From the NCBI GenBank assembly GCA_017515945.1, contig JAFWDX010000412.1, positions 1 to 6,251 on the forward strand: 6,251 nucleotides of DNA. The letters are read 5' to 3'. The notes under the pieces are model-generated. The model saw only the letters and a program-made list of their open reading frames with translations. It had not been told where the DNA came from and searched no databases. This document shows positions 1-6,173 of this stretch, piece by piece (positions within the stretch are counted from its first letter, which is position 1; every line of letters begins with the position of its first letter). Source of the stretch: Blautia sp. (GTDB lineage: Bacteria; Bacillota; Clostridia; Lachnospirales; Lachnospiraceae). The position numbers and the translations under genes were made by a program.

Positions 1-120
1 AGTGCGAGTCAAGGAACCTGTCCCCCTGACTCATAGTCCGGCGTTCGGTTGCGGGATGAGCCAGGGAACTTGTCCCTTGACTCATCCTGGATGAGTCAAG
101 GGACCTGTCCCTCTGACTCA
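1..120. repeat. REP-like palindromic repeat cluster, three units
   Basis: Three units of the window-wide repeat family lie at 6-33, 57-84 and 92-120. Each has an outer arm pair (GAGTC/TGAGTCA and TGACTCA) around a core that reads GGAACCTGTCCC or a close variant on this strand, so each can fold as a hairpin. Read on the minus strand, which is the sense of the adjoining kinase gene, the units have the TGAGTCA-GGGACAGGT order. The unit at 92-120 overlaps the kinase stop codon (TCA at 118-120 on this strand). Between the first two units is a 23-bp non-repeat stretch (34-56). The first 33 bases are matched exactly, in inverted orientation, at 6199-6231. The layout resembles REP/BIME elements. No mobilising transposase is visible here, so the mechanism is inference. 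Confidence 0.88.
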
Positions 121-2202
121 TTCGTCCTGGATCAGTTCCCCCATGACCTGGAACAGCTGTTCAGCCTGTACAGGCTTGCACAGATGGGCATTCATCCCTG
201 CCTGCAGGGAGTACTTGATATCTTCGTCAAAGGCATTGGCTGTCAGCGCAATGATGGGAATCTGTCTGGCATCTGCTCTGTCAAGGGCGCGGATGGCTTT
301 AGCCGCCTCCAGACCATTCATTTCCGGCATGCGTACATCCATCAGAACAGCGGAGTATTCCCCTTCGGAACTGTTCCGGAACATTTCCACGGCGAGCCTG
401 CCGTTCTGTGCATGATCAGCTTTGATGTTCTCCATGGACAGAATATCCATCAGGATTTCCGCATTGATCGCTATATCCTCGGCAAGCAGAATACGCCTTC
501 CCGCCAGCTCGGCCTTTCCTCTCTCCTGCGTCCTGGTAATATGGTTACGCCGAACGATCCGCTCGAATTCATCGACGACATTTGCCGGAAAGAGAGGCTT
601 GACGAGGAAGCTGTCCACACCGACACGTTCGGCGTCTTCCGCAATATAGTCATAGTTGTACGCTGTCAGGATAACAACGGTGATCGCGTTCCCGTATTTG
701 GCTTTGATCTTTTCAGTGGCTTCCAGCCCGTCCATCTCCGGCATGTTGCAGTCCATCAGGACCAGATGATAAGGATCGTGCTTTCCATGCTGGATTTCGA
801 TCATACGCAGTGCATCCACACCGCTGGTGCAATAATCGGATTTGATGCCGACTTTATCCAGCACAGTCTTTGTGTATCTGGCAGAGTTGAGATTGTCATC
901 CACCACTAACACATAGATATTGTGCAGGTCGATAAGCTCCGCGTCATCAGCCGCTCTCTGCACGACGTTTTTCAGAGTGACTGTGACGGAGAATTCCGTT
1001 CCAACGCCCTTTTCGGATTCGACACTTATGATCCCGTCCATCATCTCCACGAGACTTTTCGCTATGGCGAGACCAAGCCCTGTGATGGCATGGGTGGTGT
1101 GGACATTGTCGTCGCCGGCAAGGGGATCAAAAAGACCGGATAACTGTTCTTCATCGAACCCGGCCCCGGTATCCCGGATACTGAAGAGCAGGGTGGTCTG
1201 ATCATCAAAAAGTGCCGTACGCGAAACCGACATGCTTACGCTCCCGGGAGCCTCTGTCATGCTGACTGCATTGTTCAGGATTGAGGTCAGCACCTCTTTG
1301 AGCTTTACGTCGTCGCCATAATAAAAATCGTCAAAGGGACTGAGATAGTGACACGTATAAGTAAGCCCCTTGTCACTGCATTTCGCCTTGATCGTGTTAT
1401 TGACCTGTTCGATCAGGGACTTGAGGGCGAACTCCTGCTTATGCAAAGTCATACGGCCGGATTCGATCCGGCTGATGTCAAGGATATCGTTGATCAGTCC
1501 AAGCAGGTGCTGTGCACTCTCGCCGATTTTTTCAAGGTAATTCCTGGTTCTCGCACTGATGGTGTCATCGTTCAACGCCAGGGTGTTGAGTCCGATGATC
1601 GCATTCATGGGAGTCCGGATGTCATGACTCATGCGGGAAAGAAAGGCGCCGTCGGGCCTGGCCGCTTTTTCCGTATCTGCCAGAGCCGTACTCAGTGTAT
1701 TTATCCTTTCAATGGTATCCCGGCTTTCTTTATCTATATCGCTGAAAGCCAGCCCAAACTTATGCAGATCCTCTCCCACAGAAGGAACAGCCACAACCTT
1801 GAGCTGTTCAAAGCTGTCTTTTCCGTTCCTGTTTATGCGATATCGATGGATGATCGCATGTCCGTTTTGTATCCCGGTGAGCATGCTTTCCGGATCCGTA
1901 AATCTTATGAACGCCGGGCGGTCATCCTCCGTCACGACACGGGCCGCGTATCCGGCGCTCCATTCCCTGTAGGATATGGTATCTTTTTCAGTGATTCCGA
2001 TATCTACCGTTCCATGCCGGCGAATGCAGCTCACTTCGTCTGTCTTTGTGTCAACCTGCAATATTGTATGATAATCGGCTGAGAGAGCAGTTATGATATC
2101 ATCAGAGCGCATTTGCTGCTGCCCTTTGTCATGTGGCAGATCCTGCTGTTCAGCCTGCGCCGTTGGCTGCTGCTTTACGCCATTCCTTTTTTGAAACCAC
2201 AT
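118..2202 (-). CDS. Soluble hybrid sensor histidine kinase with PAS-like sensor and two receiver domains
   Basis: This is a cytoplasmic phosphorelay hybrid kinase of 694 residues. A Gln-rich N-terminal tail (about 8-33) leads to a PAS-like region (about 35-155) and a short helical linker. The dimerisation/phosphoacceptor domain carries SHDIRTPMNAIIG with H193. The ATPase domain has an N-box NNAVSMTE (N311), a G1 box DTGAGF (D344) and a G2 box TGLGLAI. Receiver 1 (about 430-550) has acidic pair D435/D436, phospho-acceptor D484 in LMDCNMPEMDG, T513 and K535. Receiver 2 (about 570-690) has E575/D576, D622 in LMDVRMPEMNG, T654 and K676. All key phosphorelay residues are present. No membrane segment, signal peptide or DNA-binding output is seen, so an Hpt protein or separate regulator would have to complete the pathway. 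The N-box and the first G2 glycine (Ile at 373) are divergent. ATG at 2202 was chosen over 2211 because AAGGGA lies 9 nt upstream of it. The stop codon lies inside a repeat. The ligand is unknown. Confidence 0.94.
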   Translation of the reverse strand: MWFQKRNGVKQQPTAQAEQQDLPHDKGQQQMRSDDIITALSADYHTILQVDTKTDEVSCIRRHGTVDIGITEKDTISYREWSAGYAARVVTEDDRPAFIRFTDPESMLTGIQNGHAIIHRYRINRNGKDSFEQLKVVAVPSVGEDLHKFGLAFSDIDKESRDTIERINTLSTALADTEKAARPDGAFLSRMSHDIRTPMNAIIGLNTLALNDDTISARTRNYLEKIGESAQHLLGLINDILDISRIESGRMTLHKQEFALKSLIEQVNNTIKAKCSDKGLTYTCHYLSPFDDFYYGDDVKLKEVLTSILNNAVSMTEAPGSVSMSVSRTALFDDQTTLLFSIRDTGAGFDEEQLSGLFDPLAGDDNVHTTHAITGLGLAIAKSLVEMMDGIISVESEKGVGTEFSVTVTLKNVVQRAADDAELIDLHNIYVLVVDDNLNSARYTKTVLDKVGIKSDYCTSGVDALRMIEIQHGKHDPYHLVLMDCNMPEMDGLEATEKIKAKYGNAITVVILTAYNYDYIAEDAERVGVDSFLVKPLFPANVVDEFERIVRRNHITRTQERGKAELAGRRILLAEDIAINAEILMDILSMENIKADHAQNGRLAVEMFRNSSEGEYSAVLMDVRMPEMNGLEAAKAIRALDRADARQIPIIALTANAFDEDIKYSLQAGMNAHLCKPVQAEQLFQVMGELIQDE

Positions 2203-2211
2203 ATTTATCAT

Positions 2212-2217
2212 TCCCTT
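2212..2217 (-). promoter_or_regulatory. Ribosome binding site of the hybrid kinase
   Basis: On the minus strand AAGGGA ends directly against an ATG at 2211, which leaves no spacer for that start. It lies 9 nt upstream of the next in-frame ATG at 2202, a workable distance. This decides the start in favour of 2202 and removes three residues (Met-Ile-Asn) from the longest frame. The match to the anti-Shine-Dalgarno sequence is only moderate. Confidence 0.6.
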
Positions 2218-2274
2218 CGTGAGTACACTCGCTCTCGTACAATCATGACATCAGGTGTTTTTCATGAATCTGTA

Positions 2275-2339
2275 ACTGTTCAGCCGGCAGTTTTCATTTT
2301 CTGCGATACGGCAGGGGTGTGAGACTGAGGTTGAACAGT
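2275..2339. repeat. 65-bp inverted-repeat element with nested hairpin
   Basis: The outer arms ACTGTTCAGCC (2275-2285) and GGTTGAACAGT (2329-2339) are inverted copies with one mismatch in 11. Inside, GCCG (2283-2286) can pair with CGGC (2309-2312), and GCAG (2287-2290) with CTGC (2301-2304) around a 10-nt loop, leaving a GATA bulge on one side. The first base of the inner stem overlaps the outer arm, so the two foldings may compete. Position in the kinase leader suggests a regulatory or repeat-derived structure. Function is unknown. Confidence 0.4.
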
Positions 2340-2484
2340 CAGGGTCACGACAAAGGCGTCCCCTGGGAGACACACTTTTATACCAGAGGGTCTTAATACC
2401 TGGAAATCCTTGATTCTACGTATTAAAGGCCTCTGCATATATCGCGCGGAAATCAGGTACATTTTCCATTTATTCAGTCGCGCC

Positions 2485-2617
2485 AGTGGTCCGTCTCAAT
2501 CAGATTTCACAGGCAAGGCGGGTGAAGGCGCCGTAGCGGGCTGCGGCAACTGAGCACAATGCAGCATATGAAGTCAAGATGGTGCGTTAAGTTTAAATAT
2601 GATTGAGATGGCCCACT
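2485..2617. mobile_element. MITE-like element with 23-bp terminal inverted repeats
   Basis: The left end (2485-2507, beginning AGTGG and containing TCTCAATCA) and the right end (2595-2617, containing TGATTGAGA and ending CCACT) are inverted copies matching at 20 of 23 positions. One of the three mismatches would be a G-U wobble in RNA. The interior has no reading frame of note. It holds a compact hairpin GCCGTAG (2530-2536), loop CGGG, CTGCGGC (2541-2547). Short length, terminal inverted repeats and an intergenic site fit a non-autonomous miniature element. I see no clear target-site duplication, so a structured RNA or another dispersed palindromic repeat remains possible. It sits upstream of the transferase promoter and does not interrupt it. 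Confidence 0.55.
2530..2547 (+). other. Internal hairpin of the MITE-like element
   Basis: GCCGTAG and CTGCGGC form a 7-bp stem with one T-G wobble around the four-base loop CGGG. There is no T-tract after it, so it is not a typical intrinsic terminator. It is the most stable local structure visible in the element's interior. Confidence 0.45.
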
Positions 2618-2711
2618 AGTATAACATGCTTCCTGTGTAAATTCAGAGTATCATAGATATTCGGCGTTTTCAAGAATAATGCATCTGAGATGTTCTTTTC
2701 TTATATTAATC

Positions 2712-2741
2712 TTGCCTTATATTTCGCATTCCTGTTATAAT
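2712..2741 (+). promoter_or_regulatory. Sigma-A-type promoter for the sugar transferase
   Basis: The -35 element TTGCCT (2712-2717, four of six consensus bases) is followed after 18 bp by a perfect -10 TATAAT (2736-2741) carrying an extended -10 TG at 2733-2734. The expected transcription start is near 2748, giving a leader of roughly 95 nt. The -10 is embedded in three successive copies of CCTGTTA (2731-2737, 2742-2748, 2751-2757). The second copy offers a weaker shifted -10 (TATACC at 2747-2752). It faces the transferase gene and is the only strong promoter I see in the window. Confidence 0.68.
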
Positions 2742-2765
2742 CCTGTTATACCTGTTAAGAAAGGG

Positions 2766-2799
2766 GTAACTGTAAAGAAGCTTGTGACTGAACAGTTAC
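2766..2799 (+). promoter_or_regulatory. Leader hairpin upstream of the sugar transferase
   Basis: GTAACTGT (2766-2773) and ACAGTTAC (2792-2799) are perfect inverted copies separated by 18 bp, so the transferase mRNA leader can form an 8-bp stem. There is no downstream T-run, so it does not look like an attenuator terminator. The right arm extends to CTGAACAGTTAC (2788-2799), which also matches GTAACTGTTCAG at 2272-2283 exactly in inverted orientation. It could be a regulator binding site or an RNA stability element. Confidence 0.42.
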
Positions 2800-2831
2800 G
2801 AAAATAAGCCTGATCAGGGCAAAAATGCTAT

Positions 2832-2836
2832 GGAGG
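2832..2836 (+). promoter_or_regulatory. Ribosome binding site of the sugar transferase
   Basis: GGAGG lies 8 nt before ATG at 2845. The longer in-frame ATG at 2830 overlaps the first base of this site and has no ribosome binding site of its own, so 2845 is the better start. Confidence 0.8.
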
Positions 2837-2844
2837 TATGCAAT

Positions 2845-4293
2845 ATGCATCGCCGGGGAGATGACAACGCATTAAGACACATTGACTTTACGATAATTGA
2901 AATTGTCACGATGCAGCTTAGCTGCCTGCTCGTATACTGGATAGCCAGGCATGGAGGCGTTATCTATTATGATCCTGACTATCGCCTGCTGGCCTACGTC
3001 CTGTTGGTCGGACAGCTGGCGCTGGGCCTGTTCTCCGACTGTCATAATGGCATACTGGTCCGGAATCATCGGCAGGAGCTTGTCAGTCTGCTGCTGTATA
3101 CACTGGAGCTCTGGCTCTGCTGTGCACCTTTTCTTTTGCTTTTACGTACTCCCATAAAATTATGGGAACTGTTTCTGGTGACCTTCTTTTTTCTTATTAC
3201 ATGTTTCTTCGGCAGACTTGTTGATAAGCATTTTCATCACAAATGTCTCAAAGTGAGCAGAAAGCTTGTCCTCGTCACCTCCAGCGATGTGGTGCGCAGA
3301 GCCGTAGCCAGGATAAACGCAGGAAAAGGGGAGATCGATTATGAGATCGTTGCCATCTGTCTGACCGACAATGCGGACCCTTCCAGATTTGCCGGTCTCG
3401 ATATCCCGGTCTATAACACCTCGGACCCGGATCTGATGGACAAACTGGTCACCAAATGGATCGACGACGCATTCTTCCTGTCGGGAATGAAAACCGGTTA
3501 TCTCAGCACGCTGATCGAGGACTTCGTGACAATGGGTATTACCGTCCACTACAGTCTCTCGGCCATGAATGACTTCGCCTCCGTCAGCATCGGCGTGCAG
3601 AGTATCGGGGATTATAAAGTCATTACCAATTCGGCAAAGCTGATCTCATCCCGCGCGGCGTTCATCAAACGGACGATGGACATCTGTGGAAGCCTGGTGG
3701 GACTGCTGCTGACAGCCATTCTCTTTTTGTTCATCGCGCCCGCGATATACATCAAATCGCCTGGTCCGATCTTTTTTAAGCAGAAACGTATCGGTCTGAA
3801 CGGCAAGGTTTTTAATATGTATAAATTCCGCAGCATGTATATGGATGCGGAAAAGCGCAAGGCGGAGCTGATGGCAAAGAACAAAGTGCAGGACGGCATG
3901 ATGTTCAAGATGGAGGATGACCCGCGCATCATAGGCAGTGAGAAAAAAGGCAAAGACGGAAAGCCCAAAGGGATCGGCAACTTTATACGCAATACCAGCC
4001 TTGATGAGTTTCCCCAGTTCCTTAATGTGCTGAAAGGTGAAATGAGTCTCGTGGGCACCCGCCCGCCTACGCTGGATGAGTGGGAGAAATATTCTCTCCA
4101 TCACAGGATCAGGATGGCCGTCAAGCCCGGCATTACAGGTATGTGGCAGGTCAGCGGTCGCAGCGAGATCACCGATTTCGATGAAGTCATCATGCTGGAC
4201 AGGAAATATCTCGAAAGCTGGACGCCCATGCTCGATATCAAGATCATTTTCCGCACGGTGATGGTTGTTCTCAAACGCGATGGGGCATCATGA
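2845..4293 (+). CDS. Polyprenyl-phosphate sugar-1-phosphate transferase (CpsE/WbaP-like), exopolysaccharide initiation
   Basis: This 482-residue membrane enzyme is expected to transfer a sugar-1-phosphate from a UDP-sugar to undecaprenyl phosphate, the first step of exopolysaccharide or capsule repeat-unit synthesis. Four hydrophobic segments (about 12-36, 47-65, 80-101, 106-124) precede a soluble Rossmann-like region (about 138-250). A further hydrophobic helix (about 281-303) opens the catalytic C-terminal domain. That domain shows SPGPIFFKQKRIG, the acidic stretch KFRSMYMDAE (D334, E336), TSLDEFPQFLNVLKGEMSLVG followed by TRPP, and KPGITGMWQVSGRS. This is the full large polyprenol phosphosugar transferase plan. 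Length is normal for the family. The sugar (glucose or galactose) cannot be told from sequence. A promoter and leader hairpin lie upstream. The TGA stop is the start of a repeat array. No other polysaccharide gene adjoins it here, which is unusual. Confidence 0.93.
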   Translation: MHRRGDDNALRHIDFTIIEIVTMQLSCLLVYWIARHGGVIYYDPDYRLLAYVLLVGQLALGLFSDCHNGILVRNHRQELVSLLLYTLELWLCCAPFLLLLRTPIKLWELFLVTFFFLITCFFGRLVDKHFHHKCLKVSRKLVLVTSSDVVRRAVARINAGKGEIDYEIVAICLTDNADPSRFAGLDIPVYNTSDPDLMDKLVTKWIDDAFFLSGMKTGYLSTLIEDFVTMGITVHYSLSAMNDFASVSIGVQSIGDYKVITNSAKLISSRAAFIKRTMDICGSLVGLLLTAILFLFIAPAIYIKSPGPIFFKQKRIGLNGKVFNMYKFRSMYMDAEKRKAELMAKNKVQDGMMFKMEDDPRIIGSEKKGKDGKPKGIGNFIRNTSLDEFPQFLNVLKGEMSLVGTRPPTLDEWEKYSLHHRIRMAVKPGITGMWQVSGRSEITDFDEVIMLDRKYLESWTPMLDIKIIFRTVMVVLKRDGAS

Positions 4294-4456
4294 GTCAAGG
4301 GGCTGGGTTCATCGACTCATGAGTCAGAGGGCTGGGTTCCTGAGTCACGGGGACAGGTTCCTCGACTCATGAGTCACGGGCTGGGTTCCTCGACTCATGA
4401 GTCAGGGGGACATGTCCCCGTGACTCGTGAGTCAAGGAACCTGTCCCTCTGACTCA
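4291..4456. repeat. Six-unit REP-like palindromic repeat array
   Basis: Units lie at 4291-4319, 4320-4340, 4341-4369, 4370-4397, 4398-4426 and 4428-4456, with essentially no spacer between them. Arms are TGAGTCA and GACTCA. Two core types alternate: GGGCTGGGTTC (units 1, 2 and 4) and GGGGACAGGTTCC (unit 3). Unit 5 has a symmetrical core around ACATGT. Unit 6 carries the core in the opposite orientation (GGAACCTGTCCC). Unit 2 lacks its right arm. The first unit's TGA is the stop codon of the transferase gene. The last unit ends 12 nt before the glucosidase ribosome binding site. In mRNA the array would form a run of hairpins between two genes. Lack of unique spacers argues against CRISPR. A REP/BIME-like origin is inferred. 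Confidence 0.9.
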
Positions 4457-4481
4457 TCGTGACTGATCAGGAGGTTTATAC

Positions 4482-6173
4482 ATGAAAAAACAATGGTGGC
4501 ATACAAAAACAGCCTACCAGATCTATCCGAAAAGTTTTTACGACTCAAATGGAGACGGAATCGGAGATCTGCAGGGCATTATCAGCAAACTGGACTATCT
4601 GAAATACCTGGGCATCGATATCATCTGGCTTTCTCCCATATATATATCCCCTCTTGCTGATCAGGGATACGATATCGCAGATTACTATGACATCGATCCG
4701 CGTTTCGGCACCATGGAGGACATGGATCAGCTGCTGCGTGAGGCAAAAAAACGGGACATGTATGTGCTGATGGATCTGGTGGTCAATCACTGCTCCGATG
4801 AGCATATCTGGTTCAAAAAAGCCTGTGAGGATCCCGACGGCCGGTATGGAAAGTATTTTTACATTGAGACTGTAAAACCTGGGGAAAAGCTCCCGTGTAA
4901 CTGGCGTTCTTATTTCGGGGGACCGGTATGGGAAAAGCTGCCCGGGCATGAGGATAAATATTATCTGCACGTATTTCACAAAAAACAACCGGATCTGAAC
5001 TGGGAGAATCCCCTGCTGAGAGAAGAAGTCTATAAGATGGTGAACTGGTGGCTGGATCGCGGCCTGGCCGGGTTCCGGATCGATGCGATCATCAATATCA
5101 AAAAAGCGCTGCCGTTCAAAGATTATCCGGCTGACCGGGAGGACGGACTTGCCCGTATAGATCAGATGCTGCATGAGGCAAAAGGTGTCGGTGTATTTCT
5201 CGGCGAACTGCGGGACAGGTGCTTTGCACCGCATAAGGCATTCACCGTCGGAGAGGTATTCAATGAAAAGCCGGAGGAGCTGCCTGATTTCATCGGTGAC
5301 AACGGTTACTTTTCCTCCATGTTCGACTTTGAAGAAACCGTTTTCGGCAGCAGCCCGGACGGCTGGCACAAAAATCTGGACATCACGCCGGATGATTACC
5401 GGGACTGTGTATTCCGGACACAGAAGAAGATCGGTGATATCGCTTTTATTTCGAACATTATCGAGAATCATGATGAACCGCGCGGCGTTTCCAGATACCT
5501 GCCGGAGGGACAGCGGGATGACGCTTCCAAAAAGCTCCTTGCGACGGTATATTTTCTCGTCAAAGGACTGCCCTGGATCTATCAGGGGCAGGAGCTCGGC
5601 ATGGAGAACACCAGCTTTGCGGGTATCGAAGAGGTGGATGACATCGCTTCGGTCAATGCCTATCAGGTCTCGCTTTCTCAGGGCGTTTCTGTGGAGGAAG
5701 CCCTCGGCTTTGTCGGAAAATACAGCAGAGACAACGCCCGCACGCCTTTTCAGTGGAGCGCAGAGGCAAATGCCGGTTTTACTGAGGGTATACCCTGGCT
5801 GAAGCTCAATCCGAACTATACCTCCATAAACCTGGCTGATCAGCAAGAGGATCCGGATTCTGTTTTTAATTATTACCGGGCGCTGATCGCCCTCCGGAAA
5901 AATCCGGAATACTGCGACACCCTGGTTTACGGCGATTTTGAACCTTTCCTTGAGGACAGCCATGATCTGATGGCCTATTATCGGAGCAACCGGGAGAGTG
6001 GACAGCGGATCCTGGTGCTGGGCAATTTCAGCACCAGCAGCCGGAGCATTCCGCTTTCCTTCACGGTACAGAAAATACTGCTGAACAATATTCCGGGAAA
6101 TGTGCCGGAAATCGATGAAAAGACGGGTACTCTCAGGCTGGAAGCCTGCCAGGCACTGGTTCTGCTGATGTAA
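4482..6173 (+). CDS. GH13 alpha-glucosidase (oligo-1,6-glucosidase family, subfamily 31-like)
   Basis: This 563-residue cytoplasmic retaining glycosidase should release glucose from the non-reducing end of short alpha-glucosides. It lacks a signal peptide. A calcium-binding-type loop DSNGDGIGD lies at 21-29. The GH13 conserved regions follow in order: DLVVNH (98-103), QPDLNW (169-174, typical of the oligo-1,6-glucosidase group), GFRIDAI with nucleophile D201, VGEVF with acid/base E258, and ENHDEPR with D331. A beta-sandwich domain closes the protein. Length equals the family's usual 550-560 residues. Residue 202 after the nucleophile is Ala, not the Val typical of alpha-1,6-specific members, so alpha-1,4 activity is plausible. 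Trehalose-6-phosphate hydrolase is a less likely alternative. AGGAGG (4469-4474) sits 7 nt before the ATG. No separate promoter is visible. The TAA stop directly abuts another repeat unit. Confidence 0.94.
   Translation: MKKQWWHTKTAYQIYPKSFYDSNGDGIGDLQGIISKLDYLKYLGIDIIWLSPIYISPLADQGYDIADYYDIDPRFGTMEDMDQLLREAKKRDMYVLMDLVVNHCSDEHIWFKKACEDPDGRYGKYFYIETVKPGEKLPCNWRSYFGGPVWEKLPGHEDKYYLHVFHKKQPDLNWENPLLREEVYKMVNWWLDRGLAGFRIDAIINIKKALPFKDYPADREDGLARIDQMLHEAKGVGVFLGELRDRCFAPHKAFTVGEVFNEKPEELPDFIGDNGYFSSMFDFEETVFGSSPDGWHKNLDITPDDYRDCVFRTQKKIGDIAFISNIIENHDEPRGVSRYLPEGQRDDASKKLLATVYFLVKGLPWIYQGQELGMENTSFAGIEEVDDIASVNAYQVSLSQGVSVEEALGFVGKYSRDNARTPFQWSAEANAGFTEGIPWLKLNPNYTSINLADQQEDPDSVFNYYRALIALRKNPEYCDTLVYGDFEPFLEDSHDLMAYYRSNRESGQRILVLGNFSTSSRSIPLSFTVQKILLNNIPGNVPEIDEKTGTLRLEACQALVLLM

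Larger units (their letters stand above)
2203..2844. other. Divergent intergenic region between kinase and transferase
   Basis: About 640 bp without a convincing gene separates the two divergent coding regions. From left to right it holds the kinase ribosome binding site, a 65-bp inverted-repeat element (2275-2339), an inverted repeat TTAATAC (2393-2399) / GTATTAA (2420-2426) of possible operator type, a MITE-like element (2485-2617), an AT-rich stretch ending in the transferase promoter (2712-2741), and a leader hairpin (2766-2799). The motif TGAACAGT occurs three times in it, at 2275-2282 (inverted), 2332-2339 and 2789-2796. I found no convincing promoter for the kinase on the minus strand. 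A 60-codon minus-strand frame at 2280-2462 has no good ribosome binding site and is not called. Confidence 0.7.

Noticed and set aside
49..909. 286-codon plus-strand frame opposite the kinase C-terminus
   Set aside because: It is the antisense shadow of two intact receiver domains and begins inside the repeat cluster. The translation resembles no family I know.
1348..2082. 244-codon plus-strand frame opposite the kinase N-terminus
   Set aside because: It is antisense to the PAS, phosphoacceptor and ATPase regions of the kinase. It has no domain and no plausible ribosome binding site.
2280..2462. 60-codon minus-strand frame in the intergenic region
   Set aside because: There is only a weak purine stretch before its ATG, no recognisable protein features, and it overlaps the inverted-repeat element. 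It is probably chance.
2830..2832. ATG at 2830 as start of the transferase
   Set aside because: It overlaps the GGAGG site that serves the ATG at 2845 and has no ribosome binding site of its own.
4294..4452. Stop-codon read-through extension of the transferase across the repeat array
   Set aside because: The frame after the TGA stays open for about 50 codons, but this follows from the repeat's composition. The enzyme is already full length at the TGA and no read-through signal is visible.
4291..4456. CRISPR array
   Set aside because: Units abut without unique spacers of constant length, the repeats vary in core and orientation, and no cas gene is near.
4291..4456. Intrinsic terminator between transferase and glucosidase
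   Set aside because: The hairpins are not followed by a T-tract. They may affect RNA stability or Rho-dependent ends, but a classical terminator cannot be supported.
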